Shown: piece by piece, positions 39,143 to 48,792 of the stretch | How the letters are laid out: the number at the start of each line of letters is the position of its first letter | How positions within the stretch are numbered: the stretch's first letter is position 1 | Notes under the pieces: generated by a model | Seen by the model: the letters and a program-made list of their open reading frames with translations, nothing else | Database searches by the model: none | Told to the model about the DNA's origin: nothing | Made by a program: the position numbers and the translations under genes | DNA from: Anaerolineae bacterium | GTDB taxonomy: Bacteria; Chloroflexota; Anaerolineae; Aggregatilineales; Phototrophicaceae | Direction of reading: 5' to 3' | Length of the DNA: 64,000 bases | NCBI GenBank assembly: GCA_022841825.1 | Contig: JALHQT010000001.1 | Span: 186,001 to 250,000 of the forward strand

Positions 39143-40398
39143 AGGTAGGTGATTTGCGCGTTAATCTGCTGGAGCTTGCCCAGCGCGCCGACAAACCAGC
39201 GGTCAATTGCCTGCGCATTGTCGATCTCCGTGCGCCCCTCCGCGACCAGCGCTGCAGCCAGCAATCCGAGACCGGTGCGCACGTCCGGCGAGTCCATGTA
39301 GATCCCGCGTAGGGGGGTGGCACCGACGACGATTGCACGATGCGGGTCGCATAGGACGATTTGCGCACCCATCGCCTTGAGTTTGTCCACGAAGATCAGA
39401 CGATTGTTGAAGAGTTTTTCGTGAATGAGGGACGTGCCACGTGCCTGTGTTGCGATGACTGTGGCGATACCGACCAGATCCGAGGGGAAGCCGGGCCAGG
39501 GTGCCGTTTCTATGGACGAATCGAGATCTTCTTCGCGGTTAGACACCACCAGTGCTTCATGGCGCGGTACGAAGATCGACTCCTGATCGAGATCGAGCAC
39601 GATACCCAGGCGTTGATAAACCTTTTGAATCATGGCGACATCAGCGCTGCGTGTCGCGGCGATTTGCAGTCGCCCGCCCGTCATTGCCGCCACTGCTGCA
39701 ACGCTCGCCGCTTCGATGTGGTCGCTTGGGACGCGTGTTTCGCAACCCTGGAGCACATCCGCTTTGTGAACGGTCAGAACATTCGACCCAGCGCCTTCGA
39801 TGGTGGCACCCATCCTGACCAGGAAATGGGCAAGCGCCTGGATTTGTGGCTCACAGGCGGCATTTTGGATAATGGTCTTAGCACCGAGGCGCGTTGCGAG
39901 CATCATGACGAGCGCGGTTGCGGTCACGCTCGTCTGTGTCAGCAGAATACGTCGTTCGCCCCATTCCACCGCCTTGCACTCAATCGCGCCGTCGCTGCTC
40001 AGGACATCAAGACCCAGGTCGCGCAGGGCTTCGAGGTGGGTTCTGATGCGGTGAAGCGGAAAGTCAAACTCCATACGCGCATGACGGCGATGGACAAGAA
40101 TTGGCGCAAGGAAGAGGATTGCGCCGACGGATGCCTGCGTGTCTTCGGTGGTCAGGATGCGGCGGGTGAGGGTCTGCGTCTGGATATGGAGCGTGTCGCC
40201 GTCCCACGATGATTGCGCTCCCAGCTTCTCTGCGAGGTCAGTCAGCGCTGTCAGAATGCTGGTGCGCGGCATGTTGTGCAGGGTGATCGGTTGCTCGCTC
40301 AACAACGTGGCAGCCAGCAGCGCCAGCGCAGTATTGACGCTGCCTGAGGGATGATAGATGCCGTTCAGCGGCCTGCCGCCTTCGATAGCGATACGCAA
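39139..40398 (-). CDS. MurA-like enolpyruvyltransferase homologue lacking key catalytic residues
   Basis: 419 residues from TTG 40398 with AAGGAG upstream. Clearly MurA-like over its full length (GGRPLNGIYHPSGSVNTALA, IIQNAACEPQIQALAHFLVR, PWPGFPSDL). But the lysine of the SGAKN motif is Val (SGSVN), and the loop that carries the catalytic Cys in MurA (GGCxIGARP) is replaced by MEFDFPLHRIRTHL with no Cys or obvious substitute. The Asp of FPxD and the Arg of DxRxG are kept. It may bind UDP-GlcNAc or a related ligand without MurA chemistry, or do a different reaction. Confidence 0.75.
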   Translation of the reverse strand: MRIAIEGGRPLNGIYHPSGSVNTALALLAATLLSEQPITLHNMPRTSILTALTDLAEKLGAQSSWDGDTLHIQTQTLTRRILTTEDTQASVGAILFLAPILVHRRHARMEFDFPLHRIRTHLEALRDLGLDVLSSDGAIECKAVEWGERRILLTQTSVTATALVMMLATRLGAKTIIQNAACEPQIQALAHFLVRMGATIEGAGSNVLTVHKADVLQGCETRVPSDHIEAASVAAVAAMTGGRLQIAATRSADVAMIQKVYQRLGIVLDLDQESIFVPRHEALVVSNREEDLDSSIETAPWPGFPSDLVGIATVIATQARGTSLIHEKLFNNRLIFVDKLKAMGAQIVLCDPHRAIVVGATPLRGIYMDSPDVRTGLGLLAAALVAEGRTEIDNAQAIDRWFVGALGKLQQINAQITYL

Positions 40399-40451
40399 GT
40401 ACGACTCCTTACACGCGGATTGGGATTATAACGAGTGGCACAGCAGGTCTG

Positions 40452-41369
40452 CTAATCGGTGTGCCGCGCGAGTGCGACACTGATCTCGCCTGCGACCCGC
40501 GCATTGTGGATCAGCAGTGCCAGGTTTGCCCGGCGCGACGAGCCTTCGGTGAGTTCTGCGACCCGTGCCAGGATAAACGGCGTCACCTTTGCGCCATGAA
40601 TGCCCTGGGCATCCGCTTCCAGGGTCGCCTGGGCGATGGCGGCTTCCGCCTCCGCCTGCGGCAATTCATCGGCTGCTGGCACAGGCACGGTGACGAGCGC
40701 GCCGGATTGGATGCCGAGCGTGTGCTGTGCCTTCAGAATGCTGGCGGCTTGTTCTGGCGTATTGACCCATACAGAGAGCGGCAGCCCGCTGCTGCGTGTG
40801 TAGAATGCTGGGAGCGTATCCGTCCCATAGCCGATCACTGCGACACCCTGAGTCTCCAACACTTCCAGTGTCAGCGGAAGATCGAGGATCGACTTTGCGC
40901 CAGAACAGACGACGGCGACGGGTGTGCGTCCCAGCTCGGTCAGGTCTGCGGAGACATCAAAAGGGTGTCCGCGATGTACGCCGCCGATGCCACCCGTCGC
41001 AAAGACGCGGATACCTGCCATGTGCGCGACCACCATCGTCCCTGCGACGGTCGTCGCACCATCTTCCCCAAGCGCCATGCTGACTGCCAGGTCGCGCCGG
41101 CTGCATTTTCGAACGCTGTTGTCTTTGATGCTGCCGAGGCGCTCGATTTCACTGGAGGCTATTCCAACGGTGATTCTTCCTTTAAGGACAGCAATGGTCG
41201 CGGGAATTGCGCCGCTCTGGTTTATGGCTGTCTCCATCGCCAGCGCTGTCTCGACATTGGCAGGGTAGGGCAGCCCGTGCGTGATCACCGTAGACTCAAG
41301 CGCGACGACAGGGCGCATCTCGCGCAGTGCAGCGCGGATTTCGTCATTGATATGCAGATTGGCGTTCAT
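40452..41369 (-). CDS. psuG: Pseudouridine-5'-phosphate glycosidase
   Basis: 305 residues. The start VVALESTVITHGLPYP, ATIAVLKGRITVGI, RDLAVSMALGEDGATTVAGT, FATGGIGGVHRG and VVCSGAKSILDLPLTLEVLE are characteristic of PsuG/IndA. It splits pseudouridine 5'-phosphate to uracil and ribose 5-phosphate. No PsuK kinase is adjacent. It is the first gene of the long minus-strand operon, 53 nt before the MurA-like gene. The same operon also makes pseudouridine (rluB). Confidence 0.92.
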   Translation of the reverse strand: MNANLHINDEIRAALREMRPVVALESTVITHGLPYPANVETALAMETAINQSGAIPATIAVLKGRITVGIASSEIERLGSIKDNSVRKCSRRDLAVSMALGEDGATTVAGTMVVAHMAGIRVFATGGIGGVHRGHPFDVSADLTELGRTPVAVVCSGAKSILDLPLTLEVLETQGVAVIGYGTDTLPAFYTRSSGLPLSVWVNTPEQAASILKAQHTLGIQSGALVTVPVPAADELPQAEAEAAIAQATLEADAQGIHGAKVTPFILARVAELTEGSSRRANLALLIHNARVAGEISVALARHTD

Positions 41370-41469
41370 AATAGGGTCTCGCTGTCAGACAAAGTCATAC
41401 CATACAGTCTAAACGCCGATGTGCCTCTTGCGCTATACTCGTCTTGTGTTTGCGGGTAAGGATCGTCAA

Positions 41470-41961
41470 ATGATGCTTGATGCAGAACGCAGCCTGAAAG
41501 AGTCACGCAATCGCCATCACCGAGACGTGTGGCTGAAGATCGCACTGCCGATTGCCGGGGGGCTGCTGCTCCTGGTGTTGCTGACCGCGCTGGTGAGCGT
41601 GATGCGCAGCGCCGCGCAGCTCGCGGTTTCGCGCGATGTGATCGTGACACTTCTCGTGTTGTGCCCGCTCGCCATATGTATGCTGCCATTCTCAATCGGG
41701 TTGATGACTCTGGCAGTCGTGAGCGGACGCTTGCATCCGCTCGCAAAGCGCCCACTGCGGCGGGGTGAGGCGTTGAGCCTGAAGATGCAGGATCGCGTTG
41801 GCGCATACGCGGATCGCATTGCGCGTTGGAGCATCGCGCTGAGTGCGCGCCTGGCTCCATTATTCCAGTGGACGGACAGACTGATTTCGGCGGATACCAC
41901 AAGCGTGACATCACGAACAGATGGGAGGAATGATGACGACCAATCTCCAAAGCGGGACTGA
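41470..41961 (+). CDS. Hypothetical protein with two membrane helices
   Basis: 163 residues from ATG 41470; TATACT at 41434-41439 upstream supports a start after this point rather than the frame's earlier codon. Two membrane helices (LPIAGGLLLLVLLTALV and LLVLCPLAICMLPFSIGLM), then a soluble basic tail. No family recognised. Overlaps the next small gene by 29 bp. Confidence 0.6.
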   Translation: MMLDAERSLKESRNRHHRDVWLKIALPIAGGLLLLVLLTALVSVMRSAAQLAVSRDVIVTLLVLCPLAICMLPFSIGLMTLAVVSGRLHPLAKRPLRRGEALSLKMQDRVGAYADRIARWSIALSARLAPLFQWTDRLISADTTSVTSRTDGRNDDDQSPKRD

Positions 41962-42184
41962 AAACAAGGCGCAAACGTATGCACTCGGTGCTATGGTCGG
42001 TGCGCTGTTAGGCATGGTTGCCGCGTATCTCTATGCTCGTGCTGCCGAAGAGGAGCGGCTGGGGGGGGGTGATGTGCGACCCTTACAGGTCGGTCAGATC
42101 ATCACCATCGGTCTCGCGGTGCTGGGAATTGTGCGCCAGATTACGGAGATGGGACGCCCTTCGGCAGGTAAGAAGCGCCGCTAG
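41933..42184 (+). CDS. Small membrane protein, 83 aa
   Basis: From ATG 41933 with GGGAGG at 41923-41928. Two hydrophobic segments, a Gly-zipper-like helix (LGAMVGALLGMVAAYLYA) and IITIGLAVLGIVRQI, and a basic end. It overlaps the preceding gene and the two probably form an operon. Function unknown. Confidence 0.6.
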   Translation: MTTNLQSGTENKAQTYALGAMVGALLGMVAAYLYARAAEEERLGGGDVRPLQVGQIITIGLAVLGIVRQITEMGRPSAGKKRR

Positions 42185-42251
42185 GCGGCACGAAGGGGCG
42201 ACTTCTTCGCATAAAGCGAAGTAGGCTGATTGATCGCGGGAGTGAATGACG

Positions 42252-42935
42252 ATGTGTGGACGTTTCGTGTTGGTGGCTGACCCCAACCAGATGGTGCTGG
42301 AGTTTGGTCTGAGTGGGGTTCCTGTTGTGCCCGCGAACTACAACGTTGCGCCAACACAGGTGCTTCCCGTCATCCTGAACGAAGCGCCGGATACCGTGAG
42401 CCAGGCGCGATGGGGGCTGATGCCGTCGTGGGCGAAAGACCTGTCGATGAGCGCTAAGATGATTAACGCGCGCTCGGAGACGGTCGATGAAAAGCCTGCT
42501 TTTCGCGCTGCCTTCAAGCGCCGCCGTTGCGTCATCCCCGCGTCCGGGTTCTACGAATGGCAGACCCGCGACGATGGCAAGAAGTATCCCATGTATATCC
42601 ATCTGACGGATCGCGAAGTCTTTGGTTTTGCGGGGTTGTGGGAAGTCTGGCACAGCCCGGAGAGGGATGATCTGCGAACATGCACCATCCTGACCACTGC
42701 CGCCAACGCCTTCATGAAGCCGATCCATGAGCGGATGCCCGTCATTCTCTCGCGGGAAAACTATGGCGACTGGCTCGCTGCGGAGGATGTGCCAGCGCCC
42801 GTCCTCAAGCCGCTGCTGCGCGGCTACGATCCGGACAAGATGACCGCCCATGAGGTGTCCAGGAACGTGAATCGCGCCGGCTTCAGTTCGCCAGACATGA
42901 TCGCCCCGCTGCCATCCCTGCCGCGCCTGCTGTAG
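42252..42935 (+). CDS. yedK: SRAP-domain DNA-protein crosslink protein (YedK/HMCES-like)
   Basis: 227 residues. Start at ATG 42252 so that the protein begins MCGRF, leaving catalytic Cys2 exposed after Met removal; GGGAG lies 9 nt upstream. Other hallmarks: MINARSETVDEKPAFR, CVIPASGFYEW with the active Glu and the His in PIHERMPVIL. It crosslinks to abasic sites in single-stranded DNA and protects them. The gene stands alone, convergent with ftsK. Confidence 0.93.
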   Translation: MCGRFVLVADPNQMVLEFGLSGVPVVPANYNVAPTQVLPVILNEAPDTVSQARWGLMPSWAKDLSMSAKMINARSETVDEKPAFRAAFKRRRCVIPASGFYEWQTRDDGKKYPMYIHLTDREVFGFAGLWEVWHSPERDDLRTCTILTTAANAFMKPIHERMPVILSRENYGDWLAAEDVPAPVLKPLLRGYDPDKMTAHEVSRNVNRAGFSSPDMIAPLPSLPRLL

Positions 42936-42953
42936 CAGCGGCGGGTTGTGTGC

Positions 42954-45545
42954 CTATTTCTTGAGACGCTTCTCGATGATGTCCTTGAAGGGGTCACGCC
43001 CAGGGCGGATCAGGACTTCGCGGTTGCGCCCGCCACCTTTGACCTCGCCAACCACACCCAGTTCTTCTAACAAGTCCATGATGCGCGCCGCGCGCGGATA
43101 GCCGACGCCGAGACGGCGCTGGATAAGCGACGCCGACGCCTCGCCAGCCTCGATGACCAGGGAGATTGCCTGTTCGAGCATCGGATCGGTCTCGGAAAGG
43201 AATTCGCGCCGCGTCAAACCGCGTTCCCAGGGTCCGATCATGATGGGTTCGGCGCGCCCGGCGGCGACCTCTTTTTCCTGCCACTTACGCCAATGTTCGG
43301 TGACCGCGCGGACTTCTTCATCGCTGACGAAACAGCCCTGCAAGCGGCGTGGGAAAGGCGAATCGGCTGCCTGATAGAGCATGTCGCCGCGCCCCATCAG
43401 CGTCTCCGCGCCAACCGAGTCGAGGATCACGCGCGAGTCAATGCCCGACGCGACGGCGAAAGAGATGCGTGACGGAAAGTTCGCTTTGATCAAGCCTGTG
43501 ATGACATCGACCGACGGGCGCTGGGTGGCGACCACCATGTGCATTCCGACCGCTCGCGCCATCTGCGCCAGGCGGGTGATCGTCTTTTCCGTTTCTTCGG
43601 GTTTGCTCAACATCAGGTCACCGATTTCATCGACGAGGATGACGATGTAGGGCAGATATTCGTCTTTGCGGCGGCGACCGAGCCGTGAATTGAAGATGTC
43701 GATGTTGCGCGCGGCGTTTTCTTCCAGCAGTTTGTAGCGGCGATCCATTTCGCGCGTGCACCAGCGAAGTACGCCGATGATGCGTTCCAGGTCGGTCTCG
43801 ACGGGTCCCAGCAGATGCGGCAGACCGTTGAAACGGCTGAGTTCAACCATCTTCGGGTCGAGCATGATGATCTTCATGAGATCGGGTGTATTGTCCAGGA
43901 CGAGCGCGGCTGCCATCGCCGCGATGCAGACGGATTTGCCCGACCCGGTTGTGCCTGCGATCAAGAGATGCGGCATCTGCGACAGGTCGATCCCGATTGG
44001 CGAGCCGGACACGTCGCGCCCTAGGGGTATGAAGAGCGGCGACTTTTTCTTCGCGGCTTGCTCCTGGTATGCCTTACTTTCGTAGACTGACCGCAGGGCG
44101 ACCACGCTCGGCTTCTTATTGGGGACTTCTATACCGATGTAGCTGTGACCTGGTACGGGTGTTTCGAGACGTAAACGCTTGGCAGAAAGGGAGAGCGCGA
44201 GGTCGCTTTGGAGCGAAGCGATCTTGCTGATTCGTGTACGTCCGTAGGCGGTTTCACCCTCTTTGCCTTCTCGAAACGGCTGGACGGCGTACTGCGTGAC
44301 GGTGGGTCCGACCTTGACATCGACGACATCGACATCGATATCGAATTCAAGGAGCGTGTTTTCAATCAAGACGACATTGTTGTTGATCTCGTTCTCGTCC
44401 GGCACGATCAGTTCAGCGTCGCGCAGAATTCCGAGCGCGGGAAGGGCAGGGTCTCGTTTGGCGACGACCTTCGGCTCTTTCATGCCCTCTACTGTGAAGA
44501 AGCGCTTGGTTCGCCCATCCGGGCGTTCCACAAGCACGGGTTGTCCCTTGATGCGTTTGCCCTTGATGTTACCGATCTGGTTGCTTAACGCTGGGCTGTC
44601 TTCTCGCCTACTGAAGAGCGGGTGATTGGTGTAATCTATTTCGGCTGTGTCGGTCGGCGTGGGCAGGAGCGACGGCGCACCGGGGCGGAGGCTGGGCGGC
44701 AGGTGTGCCGGGTCTGGGCGAATGCGCAGAATCGGTTGCGTCTGCGTGATGCGCGATGGGATAGGTGCGTCGGTTGGCTTCGGGATTGCGGCAGCGGCGG
44801 CGGCGGCGACTGCGATGGCTGCACGCTCGGCGCGCGCCCTCTGTACCTCGTCGATCTGCTTGAGTGTGCGGGTCGAAAAGCCCGTGAGTACGGTGTGCAT
44901 CCACCGGAGTGCCGCGCCGACTTTTTCTCGGTCGACGCCAACGAACATGGCTATGCCAATGACCAGTACAGATGTAAAAAAGGCAACCGCAACTGTCGGA
45001 CTGAGAAGTGTCGCAAGTGGGTTGCTTAACGCCCAACCAATCGCGCCGCCACCCTGCCCCGCGCGTGCGACCGCGCGCGGCTCCGTGCCGCCTGTGGCGA
45101 GGTGTATGAGGGCAAGCATTGCAAGGAAACTAATCTCCAGCGCAAGAACGCGGCTGAGGGAGAAGTGAACGTTCATGCCGAATTCGCGCAGCAGCACAAT
45201 CAAACCCAAGGCGAAAATGCCGATGCTGACGACCAGTGCGCCATACCCGAACGCCGTTGTCAGTGCTGTCGACCAGGCGATGGAGACGCTGGCGTCGGCG
45301 GTGACATTCAGTACGGACAAGAGCGACAGCACGCCGAAAACGACGAGGATGAAGCCGACGACTTCGCCGAACCAGGGTGGAACGATGTCCAGTATGGAGT
45401 CCCAGAAATCGGACTTCAGGGTGTACTTCTGCACCTGGTCTTCTCGAACAGGTGCTGGATTGGTGGGCTTGGCTTTTTGGGTGCGTTCGCTTTTTGCACT
45501 GATGCCGCCGCTTTTCGGTTTTTCCCCCAGTTGTTGACCAGCCAC
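42954..45545 (-). CDS. ftsK: DNA translocase FtsK/SpoIIIE
   Basis: 863 residues from GTG 45545. Four N-terminal membrane helices (about 60-200), an Ala/Pro-rich linker, an alpha domain (NEINNNVVLIENTLLEFDID), the motor with Walker A AGTTGSGKSVC and Walker B YIVILVDEIGDLML, and a C-terminal winged-helix gamma domain (SLIQRRLGVGYPRAARIMDL). It moves chromosome DNA through the division septum. Shorter linker than in E. coli. Confidence 0.94.
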   Translation of the reverse strand: MAGQQLGEKPKSGGISAKSERTQKAKPTNPAPVREDQVQKYTLKSDFWDSILDIVPPWFGEVVGFILVVFGVLSLLSVLNVTADASVSIAWSTALTTAFGYGALVVSIGIFALGLIVLLREFGMNVHFSLSRVLALEISFLAMLALIHLATGGTEPRAVARAGQGGGAIGWALSNPLATLLSPTVAVAFFTSVLVIGIAMFVGVDREKVGAALRWMHTVLTGFSTRTLKQIDEVQRARAERAAIAVAAAAAAAIPKPTDAPIPSRITQTQPILRIRPDPAHLPPSLRPGAPSLLPTPTDTAEIDYTNHPLFSRREDSPALSNQIGNIKGKRIKGQPVLVERPDGRTKRFFTVEGMKEPKVVAKRDPALPALGILRDAELIVPDENEINNNVVLIENTLLEFDIDVDVVDVKVGPTVTQYAVQPFREGKEGETAYGRTRISKIASLQSDLALSLSAKRLRLETPVPGHSYIGIEVPNKKPSVVALRSVYESKAYQEQAAKKKSPLFIPLGRDVSGSPIGIDLSQMPHLLIAGTTGSGKSVCIAAMAAALVLDNTPDLMKIIMLDPKMVELSRFNGLPHLLGPVETDLERIIGVLRWCTREMDRRYKLLEENAARNIDIFNSRLGRRRKDEYLPYIVILVDEIGDLMLSKPEETEKTITRLAQMARAVGMHMVVATQRPSVDVITGLIKANFPSRISFAVASGIDSRVILDSVGAETLMGRGDMLYQAADSPFPRRLQGCFVSDEEVRAVTEHWRKWQEKEVAAGRAEPIMIGPWERGLTRREFLSETDPMLEQAISLVIEAGEASASLIQRRLGVGYPRAARIMDLLEELGVVGEVKGGGRNREVLIRPGRDPFKDIIEKRLKK

Positions 45546-45674
45546 GTCTTACACTGCCCCAGAACCCATTCACAAACGATCACACAGTTCGTATGGAAAT
45601 ATAGCACAGTTCTGCGCAGTTGGGCGCTGCTGAGGCAACGCGGAAGCCTTGTTCTGCCGCCAGCAGCGTCTGGA

Positions 45675-46676
45675 TTACGTCGGGTTCTGCTGTCCGTAGA
45701 TGTTCATCGCGCGCAGGCTGAGTCCCAATCGACGGTTGCGCCCGTCAATGCTCAGGATGCGCGCACGAACGGTTTGCCCTTCTCTGATGACATTGCGAGG
45801 GTGGAGAAAGTGCCCCTCCGCAAGCTCTGAGACATGGATCAGCCCTTCCAACCCATCTTCTACGCGAGCAAATGCGCCAAAATCAACCACGTTGGTGACA
45901 ATGCCCTCGATGATTTCTCCAACCTGGTAACGCAGATGGACGCTTTCCCAGGGGTCTGGTTTAAGGCGTTTGAAGCTGAGGGCAATCCGCCCTGCCTGGG
46001 GGCTGACGTCCAGAACGAAGACCTCGACCTCGTCCCCACGACTCAGGATGTCGCCGGGATGCCCAACCCGCCCCCAGCTCAGCTCGCTGATGTGGATCAG
46101 ACCCTCAACGCCGCCCAGATCGACGAACGCACCGAAGTCACACAGGTTTGTGACCATACCTTTGGCGATGCTTCCTCGCTTGAGGCGGGCAAGCAGCCCG
46201 GCGCGTTCGCCCGCTTCGACCTGAGCAGCGCGCTCGGACAGGATCAGACGGTTGTATTCCGCGTTTAACTCAATGACGCGCAGCAGGAGCCTTTTCCCCA
46301 CCCGGTCGGTCAACGGGCTGCGCTGGGCAGGCGGAAGTGTGGAGTCGATCAGTTGGCTGGCAGGCACGAAGCCGCGCAGCGTGCGCCAATCGACCAGTAG
46401 CCCCCCGCGGTTTGTCCCTACGACAGGCAGTTCCAGCACCAGATCGGCATCCATGATTTGGCGCATCTCGCTCCAATCATCTCGACTCGGTTGGATGTCG
46501 GCTGCACTGGGCGGTTCGGCGACTTCTCGGTAGTCATGATCCGCAGGTGGATAATCGTACTGCACTGCGGTGGCGACTCCGGTATTTTCCCCCTCATGCA
46601 GGAGCGCTGCCCAGTAGCCTTCATCGAGTGGTTCCGGTTGAGAACCAGACTCACGACGTTGAATATGAGCGGACAT
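45675..46676 (-). CDS. S1 RNA-binding-domain protein (S1-like)
   Basis: 333 residues from ATG 46676 with GGGAAGG upstream. Three S1 domains: about 75-165 (partly degenerate, LVLELPVVGTNRGGLLVDW), 170-245 (GMVTNLCDFGAFVDLGGVEG) and 258-325 (GIVTNVVDFGAFARVEDGLE). The first 70 residues are acidic and unassigned. Resembles short ribosomal S1 proteins; whether it serves as rpsA cannot be decided here. Confidence 0.85.
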   Translation of the reverse strand: MSAHIQRRESGSQPEPLDEGYWAALLHEGENTGVATAVQYDYPPADHDYREVAEPPSAADIQPSRDDWSEMRQIMDADLVLELPVVGTNRGGLLVDWRTLRGFVPASQLIDSTLPPAQRSPLTDRVGKRLLLRVIELNAEYNRLILSERAAQVEAGERAGLLARLKRGSIAKGMVTNLCDFGAFVDLGGVEGLIHISELSWGRVGHPGDILSRGDEVEVFVLDVSPQAGRIALSFKRLKPDPWESVHLRYQVGEIIEGIVTNVVDFGAFARVEDGLEGLIHVSELAEGHFLHPRNVIREGQTVRARILSIDGRNRRLGLSLRAMNIYGQQNPT

Positions 46677-46759
46677 ACTCTGACCTTCCCTATTACACTT
46701 ACGACTGTATTCTGGTTGGAACTTTTGTGCAAAGTATGAGCATTGGATTAATTCTGGAC

Positions 46760-46790
46760 AGTATAGCAAAGAATCGGCGTTTCGCATCAA
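46760..46790 (-). promoter_or_regulatory. Promoter of the S1-domain gene
   Basis: On the minus strand TTGATG (46790-46785), a 19-nt spacer and TATACT (46765-46760), preceded by TGC as in an extended -10 element. Transcription would start about 75 nt before the S1 gene. Confidence 0.5.
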
Positions 46791-46836
46791 GGAATCGCTG
46801 CTACTCGGGTGCCGGTTCCCCGAATTTGATCGGAGG

Positions 46837-48774
46837 TTATGGTCCGTGCGGGTGTTGGCAGCCTGATTCCATGTCCCAGAGGACGTCTGCTACCTGGTCG
46901 ATGGCGATTCGCTGCTTGCGAAAGAAGTCTGGCTCACTCATGGCAAGGCGGTTTGCGACTTCACGCACCTTCTGCCCCTTCAGAAAGCGAAATTCCAGGA
47001 TGCTGTAGAGTGTCCATTCCGGGTCCATGATTTTACGTTCGCCTTGTGGTCTCAGGCGCTCGATTGCGGTGACGAGGACAGCCCTGAGCGCCTTTGCCGG
47101 ATTATTGTCATTGGTCGCAACCGCTTCCTGGACGATACACAGTTCGAGCAGACGACTGTTTGTCAGACCGGGTCCGCCCCAGTATTGCTTGAGTGCGGCG
47201 CGAACCTGTTCATTGAACTGTTCGCGGTCTAGAAGCGATGCCGATTGCGCTGCGATACCGGCGCGCCCTGGGCGGAACTCGATGTCTTCCGTCGAGCGTC
47301 GTGTCAGATTAATCTGCGGCAGAAGCCCTTCGAGCGCAGCGAGTATTTCTCCCTGGAGGGTCATGTCTTCGAGCGCCTGACCTGCCCGCGTGGCGAATGT
47401 GCTGAGCATGGCGAGGTCATCTTCCTGCAAGCTGAGGTTCTTGCCCTGCGCATAGATTGCAAGGACTCCGATTCCTTCGCCCTCGCTGGCAGTTCGCTGA
47501 CCCACCAGGGGGATGAACCAGAAGTTGTCGCGGAGCAGCGGTTTTTCCAGGGATGACTGTTCCGAGACCAGCGCGCGTCGCAGTGCGATCCCATGTTCGC
47601 CGACGGGCATGGTCGCCGGGGCGCTGGGACCCACCGCGCACACGATCTCTAAACTTTCGCCCTGAAAGGTGGCAACGTAAGCCGTATTCGCACGCAGGTA
47701 ATCGCAGACCGACTCTAGAAGTGCTTCGAGGAGCTGTATCAGGTCGCTGCGCGTGAGCAGGCGATCACTCAGGTCCTGTATCTTGTCGAACTGGCGCTCT
47801 TCGTCGTCGTTGTAGACGAGACGTTTTTCCAACCAGGGGAGTCGAAGGGCAATCGACCACTGCCATAACAACGTGACGGCGACGATGGCAAAGGGCGTGA
47901 AGCGCTCGCCCTGCAACCCAAGAATGCGGCTGCTCGTGTTGGTGAAAAAGTACGTGCCAAGAGCGAGCAGGGCGGTTGCCGGACCGCGCAGGATGAAGCG
48001 CAGCAGCTCCTTCTTGACAACGCGGTCTGGGATATTCGAGCCAAAGAACGACAGAGGATATGCAAGGAAGAGCAGCATGAGGACGACGAAGAGATTCGCC
48101 AGATTGACGAGGATTAGCCCCGCAAATGTGAATTCTGTACCGGCTCCGATGATCAACGAGAAGGGAAAAATGCCGATTGCGGGGGTTAGCATCGCAAACT
48201 GGAGATACCCCATCCTGCGGCGGGTAGAGCGCGTAATGCAGCGCTGACGCGCACGCTGCACATTGATGAACGCAGCCGAGACGGCAACCAGGAAGAAAGC
48301 AACATAAACCGGGAATACGAAACCTGGTGTGACCGCGATGGCTCTGCCGGGGGAGAGTGTTGTGGCAACCCCTACTGGTATCACCAGAGCATTCGAAAAG
48401 ACGGCGGCGAGAAGGAACATGAAGCTGATGCCATACATCAGGCGGACGACACGGCGGCGGCGTCCACGAGAGGACAAGCCCGTGGTAGCGAGGAGCGCGT
48501 CCGAGAGGTGGAATGAGGCGGCTGGCATGAACCCAATCCCCACCCATTGCAGGCGCAGCGCGCTGGCATACGTTGCTGCATCAGGTCCCAACGCGACAAA
48601 TACGTCGATGAGGTAGGTGATGGTTACGCACCCCAGAAGGACTGCCGAGGTGCGTGCGACAGGATTGTTCAGATTGCGGGTGACGTTGTAGAGCAGTATT
48701 GAAGCAGCGAGGATGACTATCGTCGCTGCCAGAATTTCGTTGGCAATGTCGAGTATGAAGATTGGTAGTGGCAC
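46837..48774 (-). CDS. Membrane sensor: multi-helix domain, GAF domain, helical C-terminus
   Basis: 645 residues from GTG 48774. About eight membrane helices in residues 5-320 resemble the 7-helix input domain of some histidine kinases. A GAF domain follows at about 345-480 (LIQLLEALLESVCDYL to LAMLSTFATRAGQALEDMTL). There is no HisKA, ATPase, GGDEF or EAL domain. The C-terminal 150 residues end with FLKGQKVREVANRLAMSEPD, which looks like a helix-turn-helix. Seen context: last gene of an operon starting with a sigma factor. Inferred: a one-component membrane sensor. Confidence 0.7.
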   Translation of the reverse strand: MPLPIFILDIANEILAATIVILAASILLYNVTRNLNNPVARTSAVLLGCVTITYLIDVFVALGPDAATYASALRLQWVGIGFMPAASFHLSDALLATTGLSSRGRRRRVVRLMYGISFMFLLAAVFSNALVIPVGVATTLSPGRAIAVTPGFVFPVYVAFFLVAVSAAFINVQRARQRCITRSTRRRMGYLQFAMLTPAIGIFPFSLIIGAGTEFTFAGLILVNLANLFVVLMLLFLAYPLSFFGSNIPDRVVKKELLRFILRGPATALLALGTYFFTNTSSRILGLQGERFTPFAIVAVTLLWQWSIALRLPWLEKRLVYNDDEERQFDKIQDLSDRLLTRSDLIQLLEALLESVCDYLRANTAYVATFQGESLEIVCAVGPSAPATMPVGEHGIALRRALVSEQSSLEKPLLRDNFWFIPLVGQRTASEGEGIGVLAIYAQGKNLSLQEDDLAMLSTFATRAGQALEDMTLQGEILAALEGLLPQINLTRRSTEDIEFRPGRAGIAAQSASLLDREQFNEQVRAALKQYWGGPGLTNSRLLELCIVQEAVATNDNNPAKALRAVLVTAIERLRPQGERKIMDPEWTLYSILEFRFLKGQKVREVANRLAMSEPDFFRKQRIAIDQVADVLWDMESGCQHPHGP

Positions 48775-48792
48775 GTCTGCTTCTCAGCGGTC

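Noticed and set aside
42205-42225. CTTCGC/GCGAAG 6-bp hairpin before the SRAP gene
   Set aside because: Too short and common in this sequence to claim a function.
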